Shown one piece after another: positions 8,783 to 14,565 of a stretch of DNA of 16,308 nucleotides. This stretch comes from Frankiales bacterium. Its GTDB lineage: Bacteria; Actinomycetota; Actinomycetes; Mycobacteriales; SCTD01. Both the position numbers and the translations under genes were made by a program. The notes under the pieces are model-generated. The model made no database searches. It saw only the letters and a list, made by a program, of their open reading frames with translations, and was not told the DNA's origin. The stretch lies in assembly GCA_025464695.1 (NCBI GenBank), contig JAODNQ010000275.1, positions 1 through 16,308 on the forward strand, written 5' to 3'. Each line of letters opens with the position of its first letter. Position 1 is the first letter of the stretch.

Positions 8783-10089
8783 GCCATGTCCGGCGCGGGC
8801 GTCTGGACGGCGGCGCTGCCGGTGCGGGCCCGCGTGGGACCGAAGGTCGACAGCAGGTCGAGCTCGGCCTCGACGACGCCGGCCAGCCGCCGCACCCCCT
8901 CGCGGATGCGGTCCGGCTCGGGGAAGCAGTAGGACAGCCGCAGCTCGCGCTGGCCCGAGCCGTCGGCGTAGAAGCCGATGCCGGGGACGTAGGCGACGCG
9001 GGCGGTGATTGCGCGCGGCTGCATGACCTTCGCGTCCAGCCCCTCGGGCAGGGTGGTCCAGACGTAGAACCCGCCGGCGGGGTGCGTCCACGTGGTGCCG
9101 CGCGGCATGAGCTGCTGCAGGGCGTCGAGCATCGCGTCGCGGCGCTCCCGGTAGATCCCCTTGAAGACCTCGACCTGGCCCTGCCAGTCCTGCGTGCTCA
9201 AGTACTCGACGACGGCCATCTGGTTCAGCGCCGGCGGGCACAGCACGGACGCCTCCGCCGCGAGCACGAGCTTCTCGCGGACGGCGTGCGGCGCGAGTAC
9301 CCAGCCGACCCGCAGTCCGGGCGCGAAGGTCTTGCTGAACGAGCCCAGGTAGACGACGTCGTCCTCGCCGCTGCGCGCGCGGATGGCCCGCACCGGCGGG
9401 CCGTCGAAGCCGAGCAGGCCGTACGGGTTGTCCTCCAGGACGAGCAGCCCGGCCTCCTGGCAGATCGCCAGGACCTCGTCGCGACGCGCGTCCGACAGGG
9501 AGGTGCCGGCGGGGTTGTGGAAGTTGGGGATCGTGTAGAGGAACTTCGCCCGGCCGCGCGCCTGCACGATCGCCTCGCGGAGCGCCTCGGGCACCAGGCC
9601 GTGCTCGTCCATGGCGATGTGGCGGACGTCGGCCTGGTAGGCGGCGAACGTGCCGAGCGCCCCGACGTAGCTCGGAGCCTCCGCCAGGACGATGTCGCCC
9701 GGGTCGCAGAAGATCCGGGTCACGAGGTCGAGGGCGTGCTGGCTGCCGACGGTGACGACGACGTCGTCGGGGCTGGCGTCGATGCCCTCGAGCGCCATGA
9801 CGTCGCAGATCAGCTCGCGCAGGCGGGGGTCACCCTGCCCGGAGCCGTACTGCAGGGCCGTCGCGCCCTTGGTCGCGAGCAGGTCGCTGAGCAGCTTGCC
9901 GACGACGTCGAGCGGGAGCGCGGTCGTGTACGGCATGCCGCCGGCCAGCGACACGACCTCGGGACGCGAGGCGACGGCGAACAGGGCCCGGATCTCGCTG
10001 GCCGTCATCCCGGCCGTGCGGGCGGCGTACCGGCCCGTGAACGCGTCGAGCGTGACACCTGCCTGCGGTCGGTCCTGCGGTCGATCCAT
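8779..10089 (-). CDS. PLP-dependent aminotransferase, class I/II (LysN / 2-aminoadipate aminotransferase-like)
   Basis: A 436-aa fold-type-I aminotransferase. Key sites are the substrate/cofactor region SLAGGMPY (47-54), YGSGQGDPRLR (81-91), NFHNPAG (189-195, the PLP-contacting Asn), LEDNPYG (218-224, the Asp pairing with the pyridine nitrogen), and SFSKTFAPGLRVGW (250-263) with the Schiff-base lysine K253. The carboxylate-binding arginine is in RELRLSY near the C-terminus. The pattern resembles 2-aminoadipate/aromatic aminotransferases and the catalytic half of MocR regulators, but there is no DNA-binding domain. The substrate cannot be read from the sequence. ATG 10089 has no Shine-Dalgarno and sits 7 bases after a TACCGT -10-like hexamer, so the transcript may be leaderless. 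It overlaps the ligase gene by 4 bases, forming a two-gene operon. Confidence 0.92.
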   Translation of the reverse strand: MDRPQDRPQAGVTLDAFTGRYAARTAGMTASEIRALFAVASRPEVVSLAGGMPYTTALPLDVVGKLLSDLLATKGATALQYGSGQGDPRLRELICDVMALEGIDASPDDVVVTVGSQHALDLVTRIFCDPGDIVLAEAPSYVGALGTFAAYQADVRHIAMDEHGLVPEALREAIVQARGRAKFLYTIPNFHNPAGTSLSDARRDEVLAICQEAGLLVLEDNPYGLLGFDGPPVRAIRARSGEDDVVYLGSFSKTFAPGLRVGWVLAPHAVREKLVLAAEASVLCPPALNQMAVVEYLSTQDWQGQVEVFKGIYRERRDAMLDALQQLMPRGTTWTHPAGGFYVWTTLPEGLDAKVMQPRAITARVAYVPGIGFYADGSGQRELRLSYCFPEPDRIREGVRRLAGVVEAELDLLSTFGPTRARTGSAAVQTPAPDMA

Positions 10090-10156
10090 GGCACCGACGG
10101 TACCTGCGGGGTCTCGTCCTTTCCTGCCTCCGCGTACCCTGACGACGACCTGCCCC
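10090..10156. promoter_or_regulatory. Divergent promoter region between the aminotransferase and the 32-aa membrane peptide
   Basis: On the minus strand, TACCGT (10102-10097) fits the actinobacterial -10 pattern TANNNT and lies exactly 7 bases from the aminotransferase ATG, as expected for a leaderless message. On the plus strand, TACCCT (10135-10140) would give a leader of about 24 bases containing the strong ribosome binding site of the small gene. I see no good -35 box for either, so this is a positional and -10-based call. Confidence 0.35.
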
Positions 10157-10165
10157 GGGGAGGAG
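10157..10165 (+). promoter_or_regulatory. Strong ribosome binding site for the 32-aa membrane peptide
   Basis: GGGGAGGAG lies 5 bases ahead of GTG 10171. This is one of the two best Shine-Dalgarno matches in the window and is the main reason to accept the very small ORF that follows. Confidence 0.6.
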
Positions 10166-10170
10166 CCGAC

Positions 10171-10269
10171 GTGTCCGTGCGCCGCATGGCCCTGGGCCTG
10201 CTGCTGGGGGTGCTGGTGGGCTGGACCGCCGGCCTGCTGCGGGCGCCTCGGCCGAGGGGCGCCGCGTGA
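10171..10269 (+). CDS. Small single-pass membrane peptide (32 aa)
   Basis: The peptide is MSVRRMALGLLLGVLV… with one hydrophobic helix (about residues 6-23, ending WTAGLL) framed by arginines on both sides, so it should insert once in the membrane. The GTG at 10171 follows a strong GGGGAGGAG site, and the TGA overlaps the GTG of the GNAT gene (GTGA), a coupling signature repeated across this locus. Codon use has the strong G/C third-position bias of the neighbours. The function is unknown; translation of the peptide may set the level of the downstream acetyltransferase, or it may be a membrane-bound partner. It is too short for routine gene calling, so it is probably unannotated in many relatives. 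Confidence 0.65.
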   Translation: MSVRRMALGLLLGVLVGWTAGLLRAPRPRGAA

Positions 10270-10883
10270 GCCGCCGCGCCGTCAGCATCACGCTCGACAA
10301 CCTCGACGACCTCCCGGTCCGCTGCCGCTCGTGCGTGTTCTGGGAGCTCGACCCGGTCGCCCGCGACCGCGCGCTCGAGGCCGGCGACACTGCCTTCGAG
10401 AAGGAGTCGTGGGTCTCCGCGACGCTGCTCGAGTGGGGCTCGTGCGGCAAGGTCGTCTACGTCGACGGCGCCCCCGCCGGCTTCGTCATGTACGCACCGC
10501 CGGCGTACGTGCCGCGCTCCGTGGCCTTCCCGACGTCGCCCGTCAGCCCGGACGCCGTCCTGCTCATGACCGGCCACGTCGTCCCGGACTTCGCGGGCGG
10601 CGGCATCGGGCGCGTGCTGCTCCAGGGCGTCGCGAAGGACCTCACCCGCAGGGGCGTCCGCGCGATCGAGGCCTTCGGTGACGAGCAGTGGGACTCGCCG
10701 GCGTGCGTCCTGCCCGCGGACCACCTGCGCAGCGTCGGCTTCAAGACGGTGCGCCCGCACCACCGCTTCCCCCGCCTGCGGCTCGAGCTCAAGACCGCGG
10801 TGTCGTGGCGCGAGGACGTCGAGGTCGCGCTCGAGCGGCTGCTCGGGTCCATGAGCCCCGACCCGCTGCTTCGGCCGGTCTGA
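10266..10883 (+). CDS. GNAT family N-acetyltransferase
   Basis: A 205-aa protein with a GNAT core at about 60-160. VVYVDGAPAGFVMY (63-76) matches the central strand pair. HVVPDFAGGGIGRVLLQG (104-121) contains the acetyl-CoA pyrophosphate-binding loop (usual pattern Q/RxxGxG/A; here FAGGGIGR). It acetylates an unknown amine with acetyl-CoA. An N-terminal CRSCVFWE (20-27) adds a CxxC pair not needed for the fold, which may bind metal or be redox-active. GTG 10266 overlaps the stop of the 32-aa membrane peptide, and no separate Shine-Dalgarno is evident, so translation is probably coupled. The next gene starts 2 bases after its stop, so the three genes look like one operon. Confidence 0.86.
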   Translation: MSRRAVSITLDNLDDLPVRCRSCVFWELDPVARDRALEAGDTAFEKESWVSATLLEWGSCGKVVYVDGAPAGFVMYAPPAYVPRSVAFPTSPVSPDAVLLMTGHVVPDFAGGGIGRVLLQGVAKDLTRRGVRAIEAFGDEQWDSPACVLPADHLRSVGFKTVRPHHRFPRLRLELKTAVSWREDVEVALERLLGSMSPDPLLRPV

Positions 10884-10885
10884 GC

Positions 10886-11338
10886 GTGGGTCTCCTCTCC
10901 GACGTCGGCGACCGCGACGGCTGGCGCTGCTGGCTGTGCGACGAGCCCGTCGACCCCGACGCCTCGGTCAACACCGACCTCGGGCCCAGCGTCGACAGCG
11001 GCGGCCTGGACCTGTCCGGGGGCGGCAAGAAGAAGCCGGTCGTGGTCGAGCGCCTCGCCCACCGGGCCTGCAACACGCGCAAGGGCGCGGTGAAGCCGGT
11101 GGTCCCGTGGTCGCCGGACCTGTTCGTCGTCGACCCCGCACCGATCTTGGGCGTCGTCGAGCGGCTGTCGCGCAAGGGCGGCCGCGAGGTCGTGGCGCGG
11201 TGCCCGAGCCGGTCCGACGCCGACGCCGCTGCCGCCTGGCTGCTGGACCGCCTCTCCCGGCTGGCCCCCGACCTGCGGGTCGAGACCTCGGTGGAGTCCG
11301 GAGGCGGCCAGTCACTGCTGGTGCTGCGCGCGGGCTGA
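10886..11338 (+). CDS. Zinc-knuckle protein resembling HNH proteins but lacking the catalytic His
   Basis: A 150-aa protein starting at GTG 10886, 2 bases after the GNAT stop. CWLCDEPVDPD (15-25) and LAHRACNTRKG (57-67) together form a CxxC…HxxC zinc site in a treble-clef arrangement typical of HNH proteins, including the terminal NxxKG. Between them, where HNH nucleases carry a DH-x-P motif, is a Gly/Ser/Lys-rich stretch (28-52) with no histidine. I therefore expect a structural zinc domain without nuclease activity. The C-terminal half (about 70-150) has conserved-looking helices (RKGGREVVARCPSRSDADAA) of unknown role. Coding bias is strong. Alternative: an HNH variant that uses another residue for catalysis. 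Confidence 0.8.
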   Translation: MGLLSDVGDRDGWRCWLCDEPVDPDASVNTDLGPSVDSGGLDLSGGGKKKPVVVERLAHRACNTRKGAVKPVVPWSPDLFVVDPAPILGVVERLSRKGGREVVARCPSRSDADAAAAWLLDRLSRLAPDLRVETSVESGGGQSLLVLRAG

Positions 11339-11354
11339 GCCTGGCGCGGAACCG

Positions 11355-11531
11355 CTAGCTGCGCACGCCGTAGCCGCAGGCGTCGCAGGTCTTGGTCAAC
11401 CGACTGCTCCCCGGCACGCGACCGAGCCGACCCCACCGGGTCTCCCACGACACGTGCACCGACAGGTGCCGCGGCTGGCCGCAGGTCGCGCACGTCTCGT
11501 CCACCGCTGGCAGCTCCCGCCGACGTCTCAT
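11355..11531 (-). CDS. Small zinc-ribbon protein (58 aa)
   Basis: A 58-aa basic protein with two CxxC knuckles, CATC at 14-17 and CDAC at 49-52, each followed by a glycine-containing turn as in zinc ribbons. The segment between them is HLSVHVSWETRWGRL…. Its ATG (11531) overlaps the stop of the preceding 66-aa ORF by ATGA, and a G-rich run (GGGGGG) lies 5 bases upstream as a possible ribosome binding site. It may bind nucleic acid or protein; no function can be assigned. It ends 16 bases from the convergent HNH-like gene. I judge it real from the paired CxxC motifs and the overlap, not from recognised homology. Confidence 0.65.
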   Translation of the reverse strand: MRRRRELPAVDETCATCGQPRHLSVHVSWETRWGRLGRVPGSSRLTKTCDACGYGVRS

Positions 11532-11728
11532 CCGGACCCCCCGATCCTCGGGCGCCGGGTCAGGGGCACGTCAGGGAGTCTGCACCCCCTGCGTGACAAC
11601 CACATGAATGCGTGGCGTGCTCGGCCGACCGTCTCGGGGGCGAACAGGTCGCGCGGGCCGGTGAGGGCGCGTCCGTCTCGGTAGCCGCTGACGACGCCCT
11701 CGCCCGCGTCGAACCGCTCGCGCCGCAC
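11528..11728 (-). CDS. Small hypothetical protein (66 aa)
   Basis: I do not recognise this ORF. It starts at GTG 11728, 17 bases after the stop of the DUF222/HNH gene, and ends in an ATGA overlap with the zinc-ribbon gene. The product is basic and soluble-looking, with GVVSGYRDGRALTGPRDLF, a predicted helix ETVGRARHAFMWLSRRG and a C-terminal RRPRIGGSG. The first half has a high G/C third position as expected for this genome, the second half less so. No Shine-Dalgarno is visible, and an in-frame ATG lies further in (MWLSRRG). The same frame is open far upstream through the DUF222 gene, but that part is a shadow of the DUF222 frame. Confidence 0.45.
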   Translation of the reverse strand: MRRERFDAGEGVVSGYRDGRALTGPRDLFAPETVGRARHAFMWLSRRGCRLPDVPLTRRPRIGGSG

Positions 11729-11745
11729 GAGTGCGACGGGGAGAG

Positions 11746-13071
11746 CTAGGCCGCCTGCTGCACGAGGACGGCGACGGCGTACCCGAGGTCCAGGCGCTGG
11801 TCGGCGAGCGGCGGCGGGAGCGTCTCCGCGGAGACGTCGGGGAGCGAGTCGGGGTCGTCCCAGGCGTGCGGTGGCAGGTGAGGTACGGCCGTCCCGTCGG
11901 GCAGGGTGACGTCGAGGCGCCGGTCGGGGTGCAGCACGAGGCGGGTGTGCAGGGCGTGGACGAGGGTGTGGTGCCGGGGGCAGAGCAGGACCAGGTTGTC
12001 CAGGTCCGTGCCACCGCCGCTCGACCAGTGGCGCACGTGGTGGGCGTGCAGCCGTCGGTGGCGGGTGCAACCGGGGTAGCGGCAGCGCTCGCCGTCGAGG
12101 GTGCCGACGAGGTCGCGCAGCGCCTGGCTCGGCCGGCGGCGGGTGCGACCGCTGTCGTGCCGTCCCAGGTCTGCTGGGACGAGCGGCCGGACACGGCGCA
12201 GGGGAGAGCCACCGGGCAGCGACCGCAGGACCTGCTGCAGCGACGTCGGGGGCAGGACCTCCCCGTCGCGGAGGCGGGCCCAGCCGCTGAGCGGGTCGAC
12301 CTGCACGGTGAGCGCGGCCCGCGCCCGGCGCGCGACGACGTCCCCGGCCGACTCCAGGACCCGCTGCGCCATCGCGACCAGGGCGTCGGCGAGCGAGGCG
12401 CTGGGTCGCGTCTCCGCGGAGACGTCGTGCGGACCGTCGCCGCTGCCCGGCACCACGCCGAGGTCCTCCGGGGCGCTGGTCCTTCCGCCGGGCTGGCGGT
12501 CGAGGTCGGCCCGGGTCTGCTCCAGCGCCGCGTCCAGGACCGCGGCCTGCTCCGGCGGCAGGCGCACCGTGTAGACGGCCGTGCCGTCCTCGTCGTACCG
12601 CTTGCTGGTCCGCATCCGGTACTGCGCCGCCTCCGGGTCGCGGGCGTCCTCCTCGCTGCGCCGGACCCGCCGCACCCCGCGCGACAGGCGCTCCAGCTGC
12701 CCGGCGGTGCTGTGCGCGGCCATGTCGACCCACAGCTGCTGGTCCTCGACGGTCGCCGCTCGGGTCACGGCGCGCGCCTGGGAGTAGGACAGCCGGCCCT
12801 CGCGCAGCGCCTCGCGGACCACGGGCAGCTCCTGCAGGCGCCGGGCGACCCGGACCTTCTCCCGTGCCGCTCCGGGCGACAGCCCGACCCGCCACTGCAG
12901 CCAGTGCGCGCACGACAGCAGGCCCGGCCCGCCCCACGCCTCGCGCCGGTCGAACTCCGCGACCAGGTCGAGCAGCCGGGCCTCACCGGCCGCCAGCCGC
13001 CCCGACCATGACACGATCTGCTCCGCGAGAGCGTCGTCGGACAACACCGCCAGCACCGGGACCACCGTCAT
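11746..13071 (-). CDS. DUF222 / HNH endonuclease-domain protein (13E12-repeat type)
   Basis: A 441-aa member of the actinobacterial DUF222-HNH family, usually multi-copy. DUF222 covers about 10-300: an N-terminal helical part with WGGPGLLSCAHWLQWR and GLSPGAAREKVRVARRL, then SYSQARAVTR, then the YDEDGTAVYTVRLPPEQAA strand region. The HNH domain starts at C330: CRYPGC, then LHAHHVRHWSSGG with the catalytic histidine pair, then NLVLLCPRHH. This is an apparently intact zinc/HNH site, so nuclease activity is possible, although the family role is unknown. ATG 13071 sits 6 bases after a TAGCGT -10-like hexamer with no Shine-Dalgarno, suggesting a leaderless message. It contains two in-frame copies of a palindromic 20-mer encoding DVSAET, both in linkers. 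Two small genes follow it. Confidence 0.94.
   Translation of the reverse strand: MTVVPVLAVLSDDALAEQIVSWSGRLAAGEARLLDLVAEFDRREAWGGPGLLSCAHWLQWRVGLSPGAAREKVRVARRLQELPVVREALREGRLSYSQARAVTRAATVEDQQLWVDMAAHSTAGQLERLSRGVRRVRRSEEDARDPEAAQYRMRTSKRYDEDGTAVYTVRLPPEQAAVLDAALEQTRADLDRQPGGRTSAPEDLGVVPGSGDGPHDVSAETRPSASLADALVAMAQRVLESAGDVVARRARAALTVQVDPLSGWARLRDGEVLPPTSLQQVLRSLPGGSPLRRVRPLVPADLGRHDSGRTRRRPSQALRDLVGTLDGERCRYPGCTRHRRLHAHHVRHWSSGGGTDLDNLVLLCPRHHTLVHALHTRLVLHPDRRLDVTLPDGTAVPHLPPHAWDDPDSLPDVSAETLPPPLADQRLDLGYAVAVLVQQAA
11820..11839. repeat. Intragenic 20-bp repeat with 16-bp perfect palindrome, copy A
   Basis: The core CGTCTCCGCGGAGACG (11821-11836) equals its own reverse complement. The 20-base copy is identical to that at 12408-12427, 588 bases away (a multiple of 3), and encodes DVSAET in the same frame near residue 412 of the DUF222/HNH protein. 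It lies in a proline/aspartate-rich tail after the HNH domain. Confidence 0.8.
12408..12427. repeat. Intragenic 20-bp repeat with 16-bp perfect palindrome, copy B
   Basis: Identical over 20 bases to copy A, with the palindrome at 12409-12424. It encodes DVSAET near residue 216 of the DUF222/HNH protein, in a Gly/Pro/Ser-rich linker inside DUF222. No other copy was found in the window. Confidence 0.8.
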
Positions 13072-13077
13072 GTGCGG

Positions 13078-13111
13078 ACGCTACGACCCAGGTCCGACAA
13101 CCTTGGACCTG
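13078..13111 (-). promoter_or_regulatory. Inverted repeat and possible leaderless promoter of the DUF222/HNH gene
   Basis: CAGGTCC (13089-13095) and GGACCTG (13105-13111) form a perfect 7-bp inverted repeat with a 9-base spacer. On the minus strand it ends 5 bases upstream of TAGCGT (13083-13078), a TANNNT -10 candidate lying 6 bases before the ATG. The repeat would therefore cover the -35/spacer region, where an operator would act. No convincing -35 is seen. Confidence 0.35.
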
Positions 13112-13161
13112 CTTGCGCCGTGGGGGTTGCCGCGCAGGTGACGCGTGGAGGAGCGTTCTGC

Positions 13162-13482
13162 TCAGGGCACGTCGGGCCGCGCGTGCTGCATGAGGGCGTC
13201 GAGCAGGGGGCGCAGCTCGGGCGGCGGCGGCTCCGCGAGCTCGACGGCGCGAGGGGGAGCGGCCGCGAGGGCGTCGTCGGCGGGCAGCAGCTCGAGGCGG
13301 TAGGTGAACCCGTCGCGGCGTCCTGCGGAGGGGGCGTCGAGCGTGGACCAGTCCAGGGCGGACGCCGAACGCACCGCGTCCCCGGGGAGCTCGGCGGCGT
13401 CGACGTCGGCGCGCAGGACGAGGCCGGCGAACCCGCCGCTGCGCTCGACCCGGAACCGCGTCACGTGCCGACGGTGCCACAC
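13162..13482 (-). CDS. Emfourin-like protealysin inhibitor
   Basis: A 106-aa protein whose N-terminal part FRVERSGGFAGLVLRADVD (10-28) fits the emfourin family, small proteins encoded next to protealysin-like M4 proteases that bind and inhibit them. A hydrophobic strand FTYRLELLP lies mid-protein, and the C-terminus ELRPLLDALMQHARP is predicted helical. It has no signal peptide, so it should be cytoplasmic, like the leaderless protease upstream. I use GTG 13482, 17 bases after the protease stop; GTG 13464 (VTRFRVERSGG) would fit the usual short N-terminus of the family equally well. The reading frame is intact although the protease gene beside it carries a frameshift. The assignment rests on the motif plus its position directly after an M4 gene. 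Confidence 0.83.
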   Translation of the reverse strand: MWHRRHVTRFRVERSGGFAGLVLRADVDAAELPGDAVRSASALDWSTLDAPSAGRRDGFTYRLELLPADDALAAAPPRAVELAEPPPPELRPLLDALMQHARPDVP

Positions 13483-13499
13483 CCGCCGCTACCCCCGGG

Positions 13500-14541
13500 C
13501 TACAGCGCCAGCTTGACGCCCTCCCACGCGTCGCGGACCGCCGAGGCCTCCGAGCTGGAGGTCCCGAACCGGGCCTTGGCCTGGCGGACGGTGGCGCGCC
13601 CGAACGCCCGGAAGTCCGAGCCGGGCCGCACCTGGGGGTCGCGCAGGGCCTCGTACCAGACCCGTCCGGCGCGCTCCCACGCGAAGCCGCCCAGCGCCGT
13701 GGCGGCCAGGTAGAAGGCGTGGTTCGGGATGCCGGAGTTGGTGTGGACGCCGCCGTTGTCCGTGGTGGTGGTGACGTAGTGGTCCATGTCGGCCGGCTGC
13801 CGGTCGTACCGGTTGGCCGTCCCCGGAGCCGCGAGGCTGCGGAGCGCCGGGGCGAGGTCGGGTCCGACGACGTCGGCGCCGATGAGCCAGTCGGCCTGCT
13901 CGGCGGTCTGGCCCTTGGCGTACTGCGCGACGAGGACGCCGAACACGTCCGAGAGCGACTCGTTCAGGGCGCCCGACTGGCCGCTGTAGGTCAGGTCGGC
14001 CTCCGCCTGCGTGACCCCGTGGGTCAGCTCGTGCCCGATGACGTCGAGCGAGGCGGTGAAGCGCGTGAAGGTGTGGCCGTCGCCGTCGCCGAAGAACATG
14101 TGGCCGGCGCCGTCCCAGAACGCGTTGTCGTAGTCGCGGCCGTAGTGGACGAGAGCGGCGAGCGGGAGGCCGCGGTCGTCGATCGAGTCGCGGGCTGAAG
14201 ACGTCCCAGTAGAAGCGGTACGTGGCGCCCAGGCCGTCGTAGGCCTCGTCGGCGGCGACGTCACCGCACGGGGGCGCGCCCTCGCGCCGCAGCACCGGGC
14301 CCGGCGCCGTGGCCTCCGCGCCGCCCTGGTCGTGCACGGTCCGGGACGGCGTCCCGCCTCGGCCCTCGACCAGCCGGCCCCGGGGCGCACCGGTGCGCGA
14401 CGCGGCCTCGGTGCGCTGGTGCCGCAGCGACAGGTCGAGGGCGAGGGTGTCGGTGGCGGCCAGCCGCTGCTCGGGGGACCCCGCGCGGGCCAGCTCGAGC
14501 AGCAGGTCGGGCGGGACGATGCAGGCGAGGGGGGAGCGCAT
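13500..14541 (-). pseudogene. Protealysin-like M4 metalloprotease, broken by a +1 frameshift
   Basis: A zinc metalloprotease of the thermolysin family (M4), protealysin-like subgroup. It has no signal peptide and a short propeptide beginning MRSPLACIVPPDLLLEL. The N-terminal part reads in one frame from ATG 14541 (GAGGG upstream) through GLGATYRFYWDVFS. The family sequence then resumes in the next frame as RDSIDDRGLPLAALVHYGRDYDNAFWDG. The break is an extra C in the CCC at 14194-14192. Removing one base restores a protein of about 346 aa. The catalytic HELTH (encoded 14033-14019), NESLSDVFG (third zinc ligand) and NSGIPNHAFYLAATALGG all lie after the break. Without correction the active site is lost. 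It could be a true mutation, a sequencing error in a GC run, or recoding; no classic +1 slippery site is visible. The downstream neighbour encodes the matching inhibitor. Confidence 0.88.
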
Positions 14542-14565
14542 GCCTGACCCTCGCACCCGGGTCCG

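Noticed and set aside
8783..9241. Longer version of the ligase protein starting upstream of 8782
   Set aside because: It would overlap the aminotransferase by over 400 bases; the ATGA-coupled ATG at 8782 gives a family-length protein beginning right at the first conserved strand.
11729..12937. The part of the long minus-strand frame upstream of the 66-aa ORF
   Set aside because: It overlaps the DUF222/HNH gene completely and reads as an Arg/Pro/Ala-rich shadow; only the part after the DUF222 stop looks coding.
14192..14194. Programmed +1 ribosomal frameshifting at the protease break
   Set aside because: There is no rare or stop codon in the A site and no favourable P-site slip (AGC or CCG would mispair in the +1 frame), so mutation or sequence error is more likely; kept only as a remote option.
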